Positions 7,646 through 14,249 of a stretch of DNA of 24,241 bases are shown here, piece by piece. How positions within the stretch are numbered: the stretch's first letter is position 1; the number at the start of each line of letters is the position of its first letter. The notes beneath the pieces were generated by a model. The model searched no databases. It was not told where the DNA came from and was given only the letters and a program-made list of their open reading frames with translations. Where the stretch lies: assembly GCA_041689205.1 (NCBI GenBank), contig JBDNGQ010000183.1, positions 1-24,241 on the forward strand. The letters run 5' to 3'. The position numbers and the translations under genes are program-made. The DNA is from JAVVEG01 sp041689205 (GTDB lineage Bacteria > Pseudomonadota > Gammaproteobacteria > Pseudomonadales > Pseudohongiellaceae).

Positions 7646-8619
7646 CGGATCACCAGACCTGCGCGATGCCCTGCCGGCACCTGGGCGTTGAGAAACAGAA
7701 GCGCGTCACCGGTCTGTTCAATGCGCCACTCCTGTCCACTGTTTTTTCCGCTTCCTCTGGCAATGAGTGTACCCGCTGTCATTGGCCTGAAATTGACAAA
7801 ATCCTGCAGGCACAACTCAAACTCACCCTCGGGTCGTATGATTTCATCGATCACCTGGAAACCCGACATAGGGTGCCGGCTTGTCTCCTCGTCGTCGAAG
7901 ACAAGCCGGTCCAAAGCCGGGAGCAAAGAAAGGAAACGGTCGACAGGTTCATCCAATGAACTGACCTGACCAAGCTCCACTGTGGCGCTGAGGTACCCCA
8001 GGCCCGCGGTATAACTGGAAAACGCCGCTGCCGGCGAAATATTCTGCACCCAGGCATTAACAGCAAACATGCGCAGCCAGTTCTTCAATATAGTGAGATC
8101 ACGGCTCTGACAGTCCACGGGAATGACAGCAAAGCGGTCCTGATCGGATGATTTAATGGTTGAATGCATGTCAAAGTGCATGCCACCAGGATGCACGGCG
8201 ACAAACTGCTGTACCACATGCATGATTTTGGCGGCACGAATATGTTCATCGTCGGGACCACTGGCAGCCCGCAGGGAAAACAGTCGGTTCATATTGTGTT
8301 TCACAAAACGTTTACCGATGATGAGGGCGTCGGGGTTGGCCAGCACTAAAAGCATCGGCCTTCGGATTGTTTGTGACTGAGTGACCAGTTGCGCCAGCCA
8401 TTGATCAACTAGGCGGACGGGAACGGTCTCGTCGCCGTGCACCCCCGTACTGATGATGGTAGCAGGTAAATTGGAGACTGCTTCGGGTACAAGCTCCGGC
8501 ACAACCTCGAGAATACCTCGCGCCAACCAGCGCCAACGGGCTGCACCGACGAGGAAGTCATCAGTACTGCCACTGCCATCAAGGCTTTGATCGAGAAAAC
8601 GGAAAGTTGGCTGTGACAT
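7636..8619 (-). CDS. astE: Succinylglutamate desuccinylase
   Basis: A 327-residue zinc carboxypeptidase-like AstE (AstE/AspA family). It hydrolyses N-succinylglutamate to glutamate and succinate, the last AST step. Zinc ligands are H61 and E64 (STGVHGDET) and H152 (FDMHST); the catalytic glutamate is E215 (ATVELGQV). NPDALIIGKRF and HNMNRLFS (substrate arginine region) are present. The ATG at 8619 has GGAG about 10 nt upstream. Unlike the pseudomonad order where the gene follows astB on the same strand, here it faces astB and shares its last 10 bp, so it needs its own promoter in the 8620-8730 region; only a TATGAT-like -10 (8668-8663) is seen there without a good -35. Confidence 0.94.
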   Translation of the reverse strand: MSQPTFRFLDQSLDGSGSTDDFLVGAARWRWLARGILEVVPELVPEAVSNLPATIISTGVHGDETVPVRLVDQWLAQLVTQSQTIRRPMLLVLANPDALIIGKRFVKHNMNRLFSLRAASGPDDEHIRAAKIMHVVQQFVAVHPGGMHFDMHSTIKSSDQDRFAVIPVDCQSRDLTILKNWLRMFAVNAWVQNISPAAAFSSYTAGLGYLSATVELGQVSSLDEPVDRFLSLLPALDRLVFDDEETSRHPMSGFQVIDEIIRPEGEFELCLQDFVNFRPMTAGTLIARGSGKNSGQEWRIEQTGDALLFLNAQVPAGHRAGLVIRQR

Positions 8620-8733
8620 GAACTGTTGACTCCGACAATTGTACTTTTACCACCCCTAAAACATCATATCTCTGATTCACAAATCAAAATGCAAAACTCG
8701 GTTTTGTACCCGCCGACAACTCCACAGTCAAAG

Positions 8734-8843
8734 CTGCGGGGAGTAGTCAGTTGCGCAGGACCTTCAGCCGCCGAGGATGGCAGATGAGGAGCCCCCAGGG
8801 ATGGGTTCACGGCGTGTCCTGAGCAGCTGACTACTCCCCACAG
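8734..8843. repeat. 110-bp hairpin repeat element of unknown role
   Basis: Two 28-bp arms, 8734-8761 and 8816-8843, are inverted copies with three differences, built around GGGGAGTAGTCAG. The 54-bp interior contains two related motifs, CGAGGATGGC (8772-8781) and CAGGGATGGGTTCACGGCGT (8796-8815). From memory this interior resembles intergenic hairpin repeats common in marine and pseudomonad gammaproteobacteria; I cannot verify that. It encodes no protein and lacks a T-run. A 14-bp direct repeat, ACAAAYCAAAATGC, flanks it at 8679-8692 and 8871-8884. Confidence 0.75.
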
Positions 8844-8852
8844 ATCGAATTA

Positions 8853-8894
8853 CGGAGCTCTGAATGACCCACAAACCAAAATGCGGAGCTCTGA
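8853..8894. repeat. Short direct repeats beside the hairpin element
   Basis: CGGAGCTCTGA occurs at 8853-8863 and again at 8884-8894, a 31-bp period. The second copy directly follows the ACAAACCAAAATGC copy at 8871-8884, which recurs as ACAAATCAAAATGC at 8679-8692 on the other side of the hairpin. The block lies between the astE promoter region and the end of the VOC gene. The repeats may be remnants of duplication connected with the hairpin element. Confidence 0.5.
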
Positions 8895-8907
8895 TAACGC
8901 CCAGTCC

Positions 8908-9339
8908 CTAAGTCGCAAACAACTCCGCAGCTATATCCCCAAACGCCTTAAACTCCAACGCATTCCCCGACGGGTCCAAAAAAAACATCGTCGCCTGCTC
9001 CCCCGGCTGACCTTTGAAGCGAATGTACGGCTCAATCAAAAACTCAGGAACAAACGCTCTCACCTTCTCCGCAAAGGCCTCCCACTGCCCCATCTGCATC
9101 ACCACCCCAAAATGTGGCACCGGGACCCCATGACCATCAACATGATTGGACGCCTGCCCCACCTTACCGTCCGCACCGAGCGTTGGATTCACATGCACCA
9201 CCAGCTGATGACCGAACAGATTAAAGTCAATCCAGTGATCCGAGCTGCGGCCCTCGGGCAGGCCCATTTGCACGCCGTAGAAATAGCGCGCCTCAGCGAG
9301 ATCGCGAACCTGAATGGCCAGATGAAAAGGTGTGAGCAT
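8908..9339 (-). CDS. VOC-family (glyoxalase/extradiol dioxygenase-like) protein
   Basis: A 143-residue single-domain vicinal oxygen chelate protein with two beta-alpha-beta-beta-beta modules. It opens with TPFHLAIQVRDLAEARYFYG, carries RSSDHWIDFNLFGHQLVVH, VPHFGVVM and RFKGQPGEQATMFFLDPS, and ends with GNALEFKAF. Likely metal ligands are H6, H76 and E129, in the usual VOC positions. These phrases match, from memory, the group described as predicted extradiol-type dioxygenases (COG3565). The substrate is unknown. It lies 30 bp downstream of arfB on the same strand and is probably cotranscribed with it; the functional link is not evident. Confidence 0.85.
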   Translation of the reverse strand: MLTPFHLAIQVRDLAEARYFYGVQMGLPEGRSSDHWIDFNLFGHQLVVHVNPTLGADGKVGQASNHVDGHGVPVPHFGVVMQMGQWEAFAEKVRAFVPEFLIEPYIRFKGQPGEQATMFFLDPSGNALEFKAFGDIAAELFAT

Positions 9340-9369
9340 GACGTTTCCTGTTTTTAGCTTTCGTGTAAG

Positions 9370-9780
9370 TTATTCATCGGCAGCCGGACGGCCGCGGAGG
9401 GATTTTATTTTGCCTTGTTTTGTTTTCTCGTCAACCCGCTTGCGTTTTGCAGTCAGACTCGGCCGCGTTGGGGTTCTGGGCTTGCGCGGTTTGCAGGCTT
9501 TTGCGATCAACTCACGCAGACGTGTCACCGCATCCTCACGGTTCTGTGCCTGGGTGCGAAACGACTGCGCCTTGATCACCACAACACCGTCATCGGTAAT
9601 GCGACTGTCGCGGCAGACCAGCAGCTTTTGCTTCACTTCATCGGGCAGACTGGACGCCTGAACAGTGAAACGCAGATGGATTGCCGTCGCCACTTTATTG
9701 ACGTTCTGCCCGCCCGCGCCTTGGGAGCGGATAGCCGAGAACTCTATGTCTGATTCATCCAGTGACCAGTCTTCCACCAC
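9370..9780 (-). CDS. arfB: Alternative ribosome-rescue factor / peptidyl-tRNA hydrolase ArfB (YaeJ)
   Basis: A 136-residue ArfB. It enters stalled ribosomes lacking an intact mRNA in the A site and hydrolyses the peptidyl-tRNA. The catalytic GGQ is at residues 23-25 in RSQGAGGQNVNKVATAIHLRF. The C-terminal tail (about 95-136) is rich in lysine and arginine (KPRKPRTPTRPSLTAKRKRVDEK), as expected for the helix that occupies the mRNA channel. Tandem GTG codons at 9780 and 9777 could each start translation; the AAGGAG site at 9788-9783 gives spacings of 2 and 5 nt, so 9777 is slightly favoured and the protein may be 135 residues. The shorter length and tail distinguish it from release factors 1 and 2. 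Confidence 0.93.
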   Translation of the reverse strand: MVEDWSLDESDIEFSAIRSQGAGGQNVNKVATAIHLRFTVQASSLPDEVKQKLLVCRDSRITDDGVVVIKAQSFRTQAQNREDAVTRLRELIAKACKPRKPRTPTRPSLTAKRKRVDEKTKQGKIKSLRGRPAADE

Positions 9781-9941
9781 AACTCCTTATAAAATCCGAC
9801 CTGACTCAGCGCCATTACCCTGGTTTTGCGCACCAAAACAGTTCAATAAGCTGATTTATGCCACCTGATCGAACACATCAGCGACGTCAGATCTTGCGCA
9901 TTGAGTTTCGCACAAGAGCTAAGCTTCTGTATTCCTTAAAA

Positions 9942-9970
9942 TTGCCAGAACTGGCCCGATTCTTGATAAC
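9942..9970 (+). promoter_or_regulatory. Candidate promoter for a small RNA
   Basis: TTGCCA (9942-9947), a 17-bp spacer and GATAAC (9965-9970) fit a sigma70 promoter (5 of 6 and 4 of 6 matches) with a start near 9977. That places the start directly before the first hairpin of the candidate RNA. An overlapping CTGGCCCGATTCTTGAT (9951-9967) is close to a sigma54 -24/-12 pattern but has GA where GC is expected. Confidence 0.4.
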
Positions 9971-9976
9971 CCTATT

Positions 9977-10075
9977 ATCGTACACCTCCTGTACGTCGAT
10001 TTGAGTCCACGCGAAACATTGCTTTTGGACCCATTAATGAAGCCTGCACCCGAATTTGGATGCAGGCTTTTTTTT
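9977..10075 (+). ncRNA. Candidate small RNA of about 100 nt with an anti-Shine-Dalgarno loop
   Basis: Three stem-loops follow one another. The first, 9979-9995, has a 5-bp stem (CGTAC/GTACG) and a 7-nt loop ACCTCCT, which is complementary to a ribosome binding site. The second, 10005-10030, has a 5-bp stem (GTCCA/TGGAC). The third is a strong terminator. A promoter-like sequence places the start just before hairpin one. No reading frame of note is present. The loop suggests, by inference, pairing with messenger RNAs at their ribosome binding sites. I do not recognise a known RNA family. Confidence 0.45.
10041..10075 (+). terminator. Rho-independent terminator
   Basis: Stem AGCCTGCA (10041-10048) pairs with TGCAGGCT (10061-10068) and is followed by a run of T to 10075. 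The T-run lies only on the plus strand. No plus-strand protein gene ends here, because arfB runs on the minus strand from 9780 downward, so it most likely ends a small RNA. Confidence 0.85.
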
Positions 10076-10240
10076 CCACTTAACCTTTAAGTAATGCCTT
10101 TTTTTGGTGCGATCTTGAGTCTGCCCGATCTAAAATGAATCAACAATTCAATCCAGGGAGCCCGTGGTCCGAGCCGCTAAAAAATTCAATCGGGAGCAAA
10201 AGAACGCAGCGCATAGCTCAAGGAGCTGGGTTCAGCTCCT

Positions 10241-10270
10241 GAACCAGAACCAAAACCAAAACCACAGCCA
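10241..10270. repeat. Tandem hexanucleotide repeat
   Basis: Five consecutive 6-bp units: GAACCA, GAACCA, AAACCA, AAACCA and CAGCCA. They directly follow the hairpin at 10221-10240. In one minus-strand frame the array would encode alternating Gly with Phe or Ser. The degenerate copies suggest slippage and later drift. Confidence 0.8.
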
Positions 10271-10375
10271 AACATGGCACAGCAATTGCTAGAGTCATAG
10301 TAACGCTTTAGTACTCCAAACCAAAGCTCACCGGAGAGGAAGATTCTCCCTCCCGATTTCTCTCCTGGTATTATT

Positions 10376-10412
10376 GCCCATGTGTCGCATTGCTGCACAT
10401 GGGCTTTTTTTT
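10376..10412 (+). terminator. Rho-independent terminator
   Basis: A perfect 9-bp stem GCCCATGTG (10376-10384) and CACATGGGC (10396-10404) with an 11-nt loop is followed by eight T residues (10405-10412). It faces the plus strand and lies 249 bp before the ABC transporter operon, with no plus-strand protein gene upstream. It therefore points to a non-coding transcript or acts as an insulator for the operon. Confidence 0.9.
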
Positions 10413-10578
10413 GGCTTGTCAATCGACCCGTTAGCCATAAAACGCCACACAGGCTCCTCACCTCATCGCGTTTTAATCTCCCCCTGACCGCTCCTTTGCG
10501 CCCCACACGCATAACTTGATTTCAAGGGACGGTCCAGGGTAATGTCATGACAGATTGCTGAAGGGACAGGAGCTGCTA

Positions 10579-10608
10579 TTGACCTTATTTCATGCTCACA
10601 GGCATAAA
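10579..10608 (+). promoter_or_regulatory. Candidate sigma70 promoter for the ABC transporter operon
   Basis: TTGACC (10579-10584), an 18-bp spacer and CATAAA (10603-10608) match consensus at 5 and 4 of 6 positions. Transcription would start near 10615, leaving a leader of about 45 nt before the ATG at 10661. No other strong pair is visible between the upstream terminator and the gene. Confidence 0.4.
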
Positions 10609-10660
10609 CAATAATGGCGTGGCAAACATAAACAGCAACTATAAAATAAGATTCAAATTT

Positions 10661-11932
10661 ATGAATATACCGAAACAGATTAGGTCATTTACGCTCAGCT
10701 GCTCGTTTGCCGCACTGGCTTTCGCTGTCAGTTCTGCTCCCGCTGTGCACGCACAGGAACCCATCCGAATTGCATTTATTGACCCGCAATCGGGCACCTT
10801 TGCGGCTCAGGGTGTGAGTGGTTCCTTGCAGATGCGCTTTGCCGTCGAGCATTTCGTAAATTCCAAAGGCGGCGTTCTTAACGGCCGTCCTTTTGAAGTG
10901 GTGACGCTGGATAATAAGAACAGCGCCCAGGATACCCAGATTCAATTACGCCGTGCGATCAGCGATGGCATTCAGATTGTGTTCTCCGGCAACAGCTCGG
11001 CAGTGGCCAGCGTGCTGAGCTCCTCGATTGAAAGACACAACCGTCGAAATCCCGAGCAGCGCATCATCTACTTTAATCACTCCGCAGTAGACCCGATTCT
11101 GACTGAGCAGGAGTGCAGCTTCTGGCATTTCCGCTTCGATGCGCATGCCGATATGAAACTTGATGCGATGACAACCCATATCGCTGCCAATCCGGACATC
11201 ACCCGCGTTTATATTATTGGTCAGGATTACTCCTTTGGTCAGGTCGTGTCCGAATCGACGGTCAGGATGCTGAAGGAAAAGCGTCCGGATATAGAAATCG
11301 TTGGCAATGAACTGCACCCGATCGGTCAGGTTAAAGATTTCACGCCTTACATCACTAAAATTGTGTCCTCAGGCGCCAATGCAGTCATTACCGGCAACTG
11401 GGGTGCGGATATGGTGTCGCTGGGTAAAGGCATTATTGATGCCGGACTGGACGTGCCTATCTACACCTTCTATGCCGCGTACGATGGCATCACTTCTACG
11501 CTGGTCCAGGCTGGCAAAAACAAGATCCGCCTGGTACACAATGATCAGGCCAATCCGCTCACCACCGATGCGCGCAAAGAATATACCCGTCAGTTCAAAG
11601 TGCAGCACCCGAATAATGATATTACGCAGCCGCGTATCGCCAATGCGGTGATGATGCTCGCGGCAGCGATTGAAAAAGCTGGCAGTGCAGACCCGTATGA
11701 TATTGCCGTGGCGATGGAAGATATGCGCATGACCACGATGTCCGGCGAAGAAATCTGGATGCGTGCTGATGACCATCAGATTTTTCAGTCACTGCATGTC
11801 TCAGTTCATACCGATGAGAATGTCGAGTTCGATGCCGATAATTCAGGCTTTGGCCTGGTGACCGAGTTCACTGTGCCGGTCGAAGATACCATCACCGAAA
11901 CCAGCTGCAAAATGCAACGTCCTCAGGGCTGA
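10661..11932 (+). CDS. Branched-chain amino acid type ABC transporter, periplasmic substrate-binding protein
   Basis: A 423-residue type I periplasmic binding protein (Peripla_BP_6/LivJ family). Residues 1-31 form a Sec signal peptide: basic start MNIPKQIR, hydrophobic core, and cleavage after AVHA. The mature protein begins QEPIRIAFIDPQSGTFAAQG, the usual first strand and ligand loop. RVYIIGQDYSFGQ, ITGNWGADMVSLGK and RIANAVMMLAAAIEKAG mark the second lobe. ATG 10661 is chosen because it starts the signal peptide; an upstream in-frame ATG (10592) adds 23 residues without signal character and would overlap the likely promoter. The ligand is presumed to be an amino acid or small amide, but the family also binds urea and aromatic acids. 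The two cysteines at about residues 150 and 417 are unremarked in the family. Confidence 0.9.
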   Translation: MNIPKQIRSFTLSCSFAALAFAVSSAPAVHAQEPIRIAFIDPQSGTFAAQGVSGSLQMRFAVEHFVNSKGGVLNGRPFEVVTLDNKNSAQDTQIQLRRAISDGIQIVFSGNSSAVASVLSSSIERHNRRNPEQRIIYFNHSAVDPILTEQECSFWHFRFDAHADMKLDAMTTHIAANPDITRVYIIGQDYSFGQVVSESTVRMLKEKRPDIEIVGNELHPIGQVKDFTPYITKIVSSGANAVITGNWGADMVSLGKGIIDAGLDVPIYTFYAAYDGITSTLVQAGKNKIRLVHNDQANPLTTDARKEYTRQFKVQHPNNDITQPRIANAVMMLAAAIEKAGSADPYDIAVAMEDMRMTTMSGEEIWMRADDHQIFQSLHVSVHTDENVEFDADNSGFGLVTEFTVPVEDTITETSCKMQRPQG

Positions 11933-11967
11933 GATTCTGGTTTTAAAACAATAACAAGGAGCCACTC

Positions 11968-11982
11968 CGGAAGCCGCTTCCG
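11968..11982. repeat. Small hairpin between binding protein and permease genes
   Basis: CGGAAG (11968-11973) and CTTCCG (11977-11982) form a perfect 6-bp stem with a CCG loop, in the 86-bp gap between the binding protein gene and livH. No T-run follows. Stems at this position in transporter operons can stabilise the upstream message and so raise binding protein over permease; that role is an inference here. Confidence 0.4.
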
Positions 11983-12018
11983 TGAATTCCCTGCAACAAG
12001 AGATTCAGATACCGAACC

Positions 12019-12969
12019 ATGATAGAAGTACTCACGTTTGCGACCTTGAATGGTTTAGTTACAGGTTTGTTGTTGTTCATGCTGGCCAGTGGCCTGACTC
12101 TGATCTTCAGCATGATGGGCGTTCTGAACTTTGCCCACGCCAGCTTCTATATGCTCGGCGCCTACTTCGCATTTTCCATCAGCCAGTATCTTGGTTTCTG
12201 GCCCGCCTTGATCATTGCGCCACTTCTGGTGGGTGTGGTTGGTGCGGTCGTTGAGCGTTATGGTCTGCGCCACGTGCACAAATCCGGACATGTTGCCGAA
12301 CTGATCTTTACCTTCGGACTGGCCTTCCTGATAGAAGAAGTGGTGCAGTTCTTCTGGGGACGCTCTACTAAAAATTACCGCCAGCCGGAAATTCTCGACT
12401 TCCCCCTGTTTACCCTGTTTGGTCAGAATTTCCCCGCCTATAAAGCCTTTATGATTTTCATCTCGATCTCGATTTTCATCGGCCTGTATTTTGTGCTGAC
12501 CAGGACCCGTATTGGCATCATTATCCAGGCAGCGATCACCCACCCGCACACCGTGGGCAATCTTGGCCACAATGTGCCCTTTATCTTCATGGCAGTTTTT
12601 GGAGTCGGCTCCGCACTGGCGGGATTGGCTGGCGTTATTGCCGGACCGGTACTGACCACCTTCCCAGGCATGGCACTGGTGCTGGGCAGTATTGTGTTTG
12701 TGATTGTGGTGATTGGGGGTCTGGGCTCACTGATTGGCGCACTGGTTGCTTCACTGATGATTGGACTGCTGCAGTCCTATGCCATCGCATCCGACACAGG
12801 CATGCAGGATCTGTTGAATCTGCTGGGCATCTCATTTGAAAGTGACCACATCCTCAATGATATCTGGACCATCACTTTGCCGCAGATTGCACCGATTCTG
12901 CCCTTCCTGTTGCTGGTGCTGGTGCTTATCTTCAAACCCACAGGACTGTTCGGCAAGAGAGAAAGCTGA
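12019..12969 (+). CDS. livH: Branched-chain amino acid type ABC transporter, permease
   Basis: A 316-residue inner-membrane permease of the LivH family. It opens with FATLNGLVTGLLLFMLASGLTLIF and carries the typical GVLNFAHASFYMLGAYFAF (about 35-53). The conserved cytoplasmic coupling loop is RTRIGIIIQAAITHPHTVGNLGHNV (about 161-185), and GGLGSLIGALVASLMIGLLQ follows. About eight hydrophobic segments are visible, with the last at LPFLLLVLVLIFKPTGLFGK. With LivM it forms the membrane channel. The ATG at 12019 has no clear Shine-Dalgarno. The stop codon overlaps the livM start (TGATG), indicating coupled translation. Confidence 0.92.
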   Translation: MIEVLTFATLNGLVTGLLLFMLASGLTLIFSMMGVLNFAHASFYMLGAYFAFSISQYLGFWPALIIAPLLVGVVGAVVERYGLRHVHKSGHVAELIFTFGLAFLIEEVVQFFWGRSTKNYRQPEILDFPLFTLFGQNFPAYKAFMIFISISIFIGLYFVLTRTRIGIIIQAAITHPHTVGNLGHNVPFIFMAVFGVGSALAGLAGVIAGPVLTTFPGMALVLGSIVFVIVVIGGLGSLIGALVASLMIGLLQSYAIASDTGMQDLLNLLGISFESDHILNDIWTITLPQIAPILPFLLLVLVLIFKPTGLFGKRES

Positions 12970-14249
12970 TGATCAAACAACTGACTATCTGGCTTCTGTT
13001 CGCCGCCACGCTGCTGATTCTGCCAGAAATTTTTGACTCCCTGCTGGCTATTTCAATTTTCAATCAGATGGCGATCATGATTGTGTTCGCGCTCAGCTAT
13101 AACATGCTGCTGGGCCAGGGTGGCATGCTCTCCTTCGGCCATGCCGTATATTTTGGACTGGGTGGTTTTCTAGCGGTACATGTGCTGCGGATGGTCGAGT
13201 ATGAATCGATCATGATGTCGACCACTCTGGTGCCACTGGTGGGCGGCGTGTTTGGTTTGCTGGCGGCGATATTCATCGGCAGCTTCTCTACCCGCAAGGC
13301 TGGCACTGTGTTCGCAATGATCTCGCTGGGTATTGGCGAATTGGTTGCGGCTTCCTCCTTGATCCTGGTGTCTTTCTTTGGCGGTGAAGCCGGTATCAGT
13401 GGCGATCGCACCTTCGGTCCTCCTCTGTTCGGCATCGAATTTACCCAGGATCTGCATATCTATTACCTGGGTGCGGTATGGATGTTTGTGTCGGTGCTGC
13501 TGATGTATCTGTTTACCAAAACACCGGCCGGGCGGATGGCCAATGCGGTACGCGATAATCCTGAGCGCGCTGAATTTATCGGTTACAGCGCGCGCAAAGT
13601 TCGCTTTATCTCCTTCTGTGCAGCGGGCCTGTTCGCCGGTATTGCTGGCGGACTGTTTGCGGTCAACTATGAGATCGTCACTGAAGAAAATCTCAATGCC
13701 GTAACCTCTGGCCGGGTATTGTTGATGGCTTATATCGGTGGTCTTGGATTCTTTATCGGTCCGATTATCGGTGCAATTGTGCTGACTCTGGTTAATTCGG
13801 TGCTAAGTAATTACACCGAATTGTGGATGCTTTATCTGGGCATCATGTTTGTGCTGACGGTAATGTTTCTGCCCCGCGGCCTGGCTGGTTTCCTGATGAT
13901 GCACCGCCTGCCCTGGCATCTGGGTAAGACCCGGCTGTTGATTCGTCCTTATGTACTGACGGCCCTGCCAGCGAGCATCTTCCTGCTCTCATTAATCGGA
14001 ATGCTGGAGATGGCGCACAGCAGTGCCGCAGAGTTTGTTTATCTGGGTATGACTTTTAATTCTTCGGGTATCGGCAGCTGGATCATTCTTTCGACGCTGA
14101 CAGCAGCATCCTTTTTTGCACTGCGGCTGACCCTGCCGCAGTTGCGCGCAGCCTGGACTGCAGCCAATACCCAGTCAGCCCTTAAGCCTTCAACAGCTGC
14201 TAATGGCAATCCGCCCTTAAACCCTTCCTTGAAAGAGAGCAGCAATTGA
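12969..14249 (+). CDS. livM: Branched-chain amino acid type ABC transporter, permease with C-terminal extension
   Basis: A 426-residue permease of the LivM family. NMLLGQGGMLSFGHAVYFGLGGF (about 45-67) is the family signature, and the coupling loop is KTPAGRMANAVRDNPERAEFIGYSARKVR (about 184-212). The conventional domain ends at FLPRGLAGFL (about 300-309). A further 112 residues follow, with two additional hydrophobic segments (about 329-346 and 370-388) and a tail rich in Asn, Pro and Ser. Most LivM proteins end soon after the PRG motif, so the extension is notable. The ATG at 12969 shares its A with the livH stop, and its own stop shares a base with the livG ATG. Confidence 0.92.
   Translation: MIKQLTIWLLFAATLLILPEIFDSLLAISIFNQMAIMIVFALSYNMLLGQGGMLSFGHAVYFGLGGFLAVHVLRMVEYESIMMSTTLVPLVGGVFGLLAAIFIGSFSTRKAGTVFAMISLGIGELVAASSLILVSFFGGEAGISGDRTFGPPLFGIEFTQDLHIYYLGAVWMFVSVLLMYLFTKTPAGRMANAVRDNPERAEFIGYSARKVRFISFCAAGLFAGIAGGLFAVNYEIVTEENLNAVTSGRVLLMAYIGGLGFFIGPIIGAIVLTLVNSVLSNYTELWMLYLGIMFVLTVMFLPRGLAGFLMMHRLPWHLGKTRLLIRPYVLTALPASIFLLSLIGMLEMAHSSAAEFVYLGMTFNSSGIGSWIILSTLTAASFFALRLTLPQLRAAWTAANTQSALKPSTAANGNPPLNPSLKESSN

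Larger units (their letters stand above)
10145..10412 (+). ncRNA. Candidate structured RNA with hexamer repeats (about 270 nt)
   Basis: Elements in order: AATTCAATC followed by GGGAGC, present twice (10145-10161 with a CA insert, and 10183-10197); a perfect 8-bp hairpin AGGAGCTG/CAGCTCCT (10221-10240); five hexamers of the form RAACCA (10241-10270); a 10-bp stem with one bulge, ACCGGAGAG (from 10330) with CTCTCCTGGT (to 10370); and a strong terminator. A TAAAAT at 10131-10136 could be a -10 but has no good -35. The A-rich repeated motif recalls CA-motif RNAs such as CrcZ that bind Hfq/Crc, but the sequence is not the classical AACAACAA. The direction is set by the terminator. Confidence 0.4.
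9781..10660. other. 880-bp stretch without protein genes, rich in RNA signals
   Basis: I see no credible protein gene here. Between 9942 and 10075 is a promoter-hairpins-terminator block on the plus strand. Between 10145 and 10412 is a second structured block with hexamer repeats and its own terminator. Bases 10413-10578 show nothing I can name. Bases 10579-10660 hold a likely promoter and the leader of the ABC transporter operon. A 108-codon minus-strand frame (10186-10512) exists but lacks family features. Confidence 0.6.

Noticed and set aside
8881..9357. 158-codon plus-strand frame rich in Arg, Leu and His
   Set aside because: It is antisense to the VOC-family gene, with composition typical of a shadow frame.
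9951..9967. Sigma54 promoter
   Set aside because: The -12 element reads TTGAT without the required GC, and an overlapping sigma70 pair explains the site at least as well.
10186..10512. 108-codon minus-strand frame ending in a Gly/Ser/Phe-rich tail
   Set aside because: It runs antisense through a strong plus-strand terminator and hexamer repeats, has no family features or Shine-Dalgarno, and its low-complexity tail is explained by the repeat.
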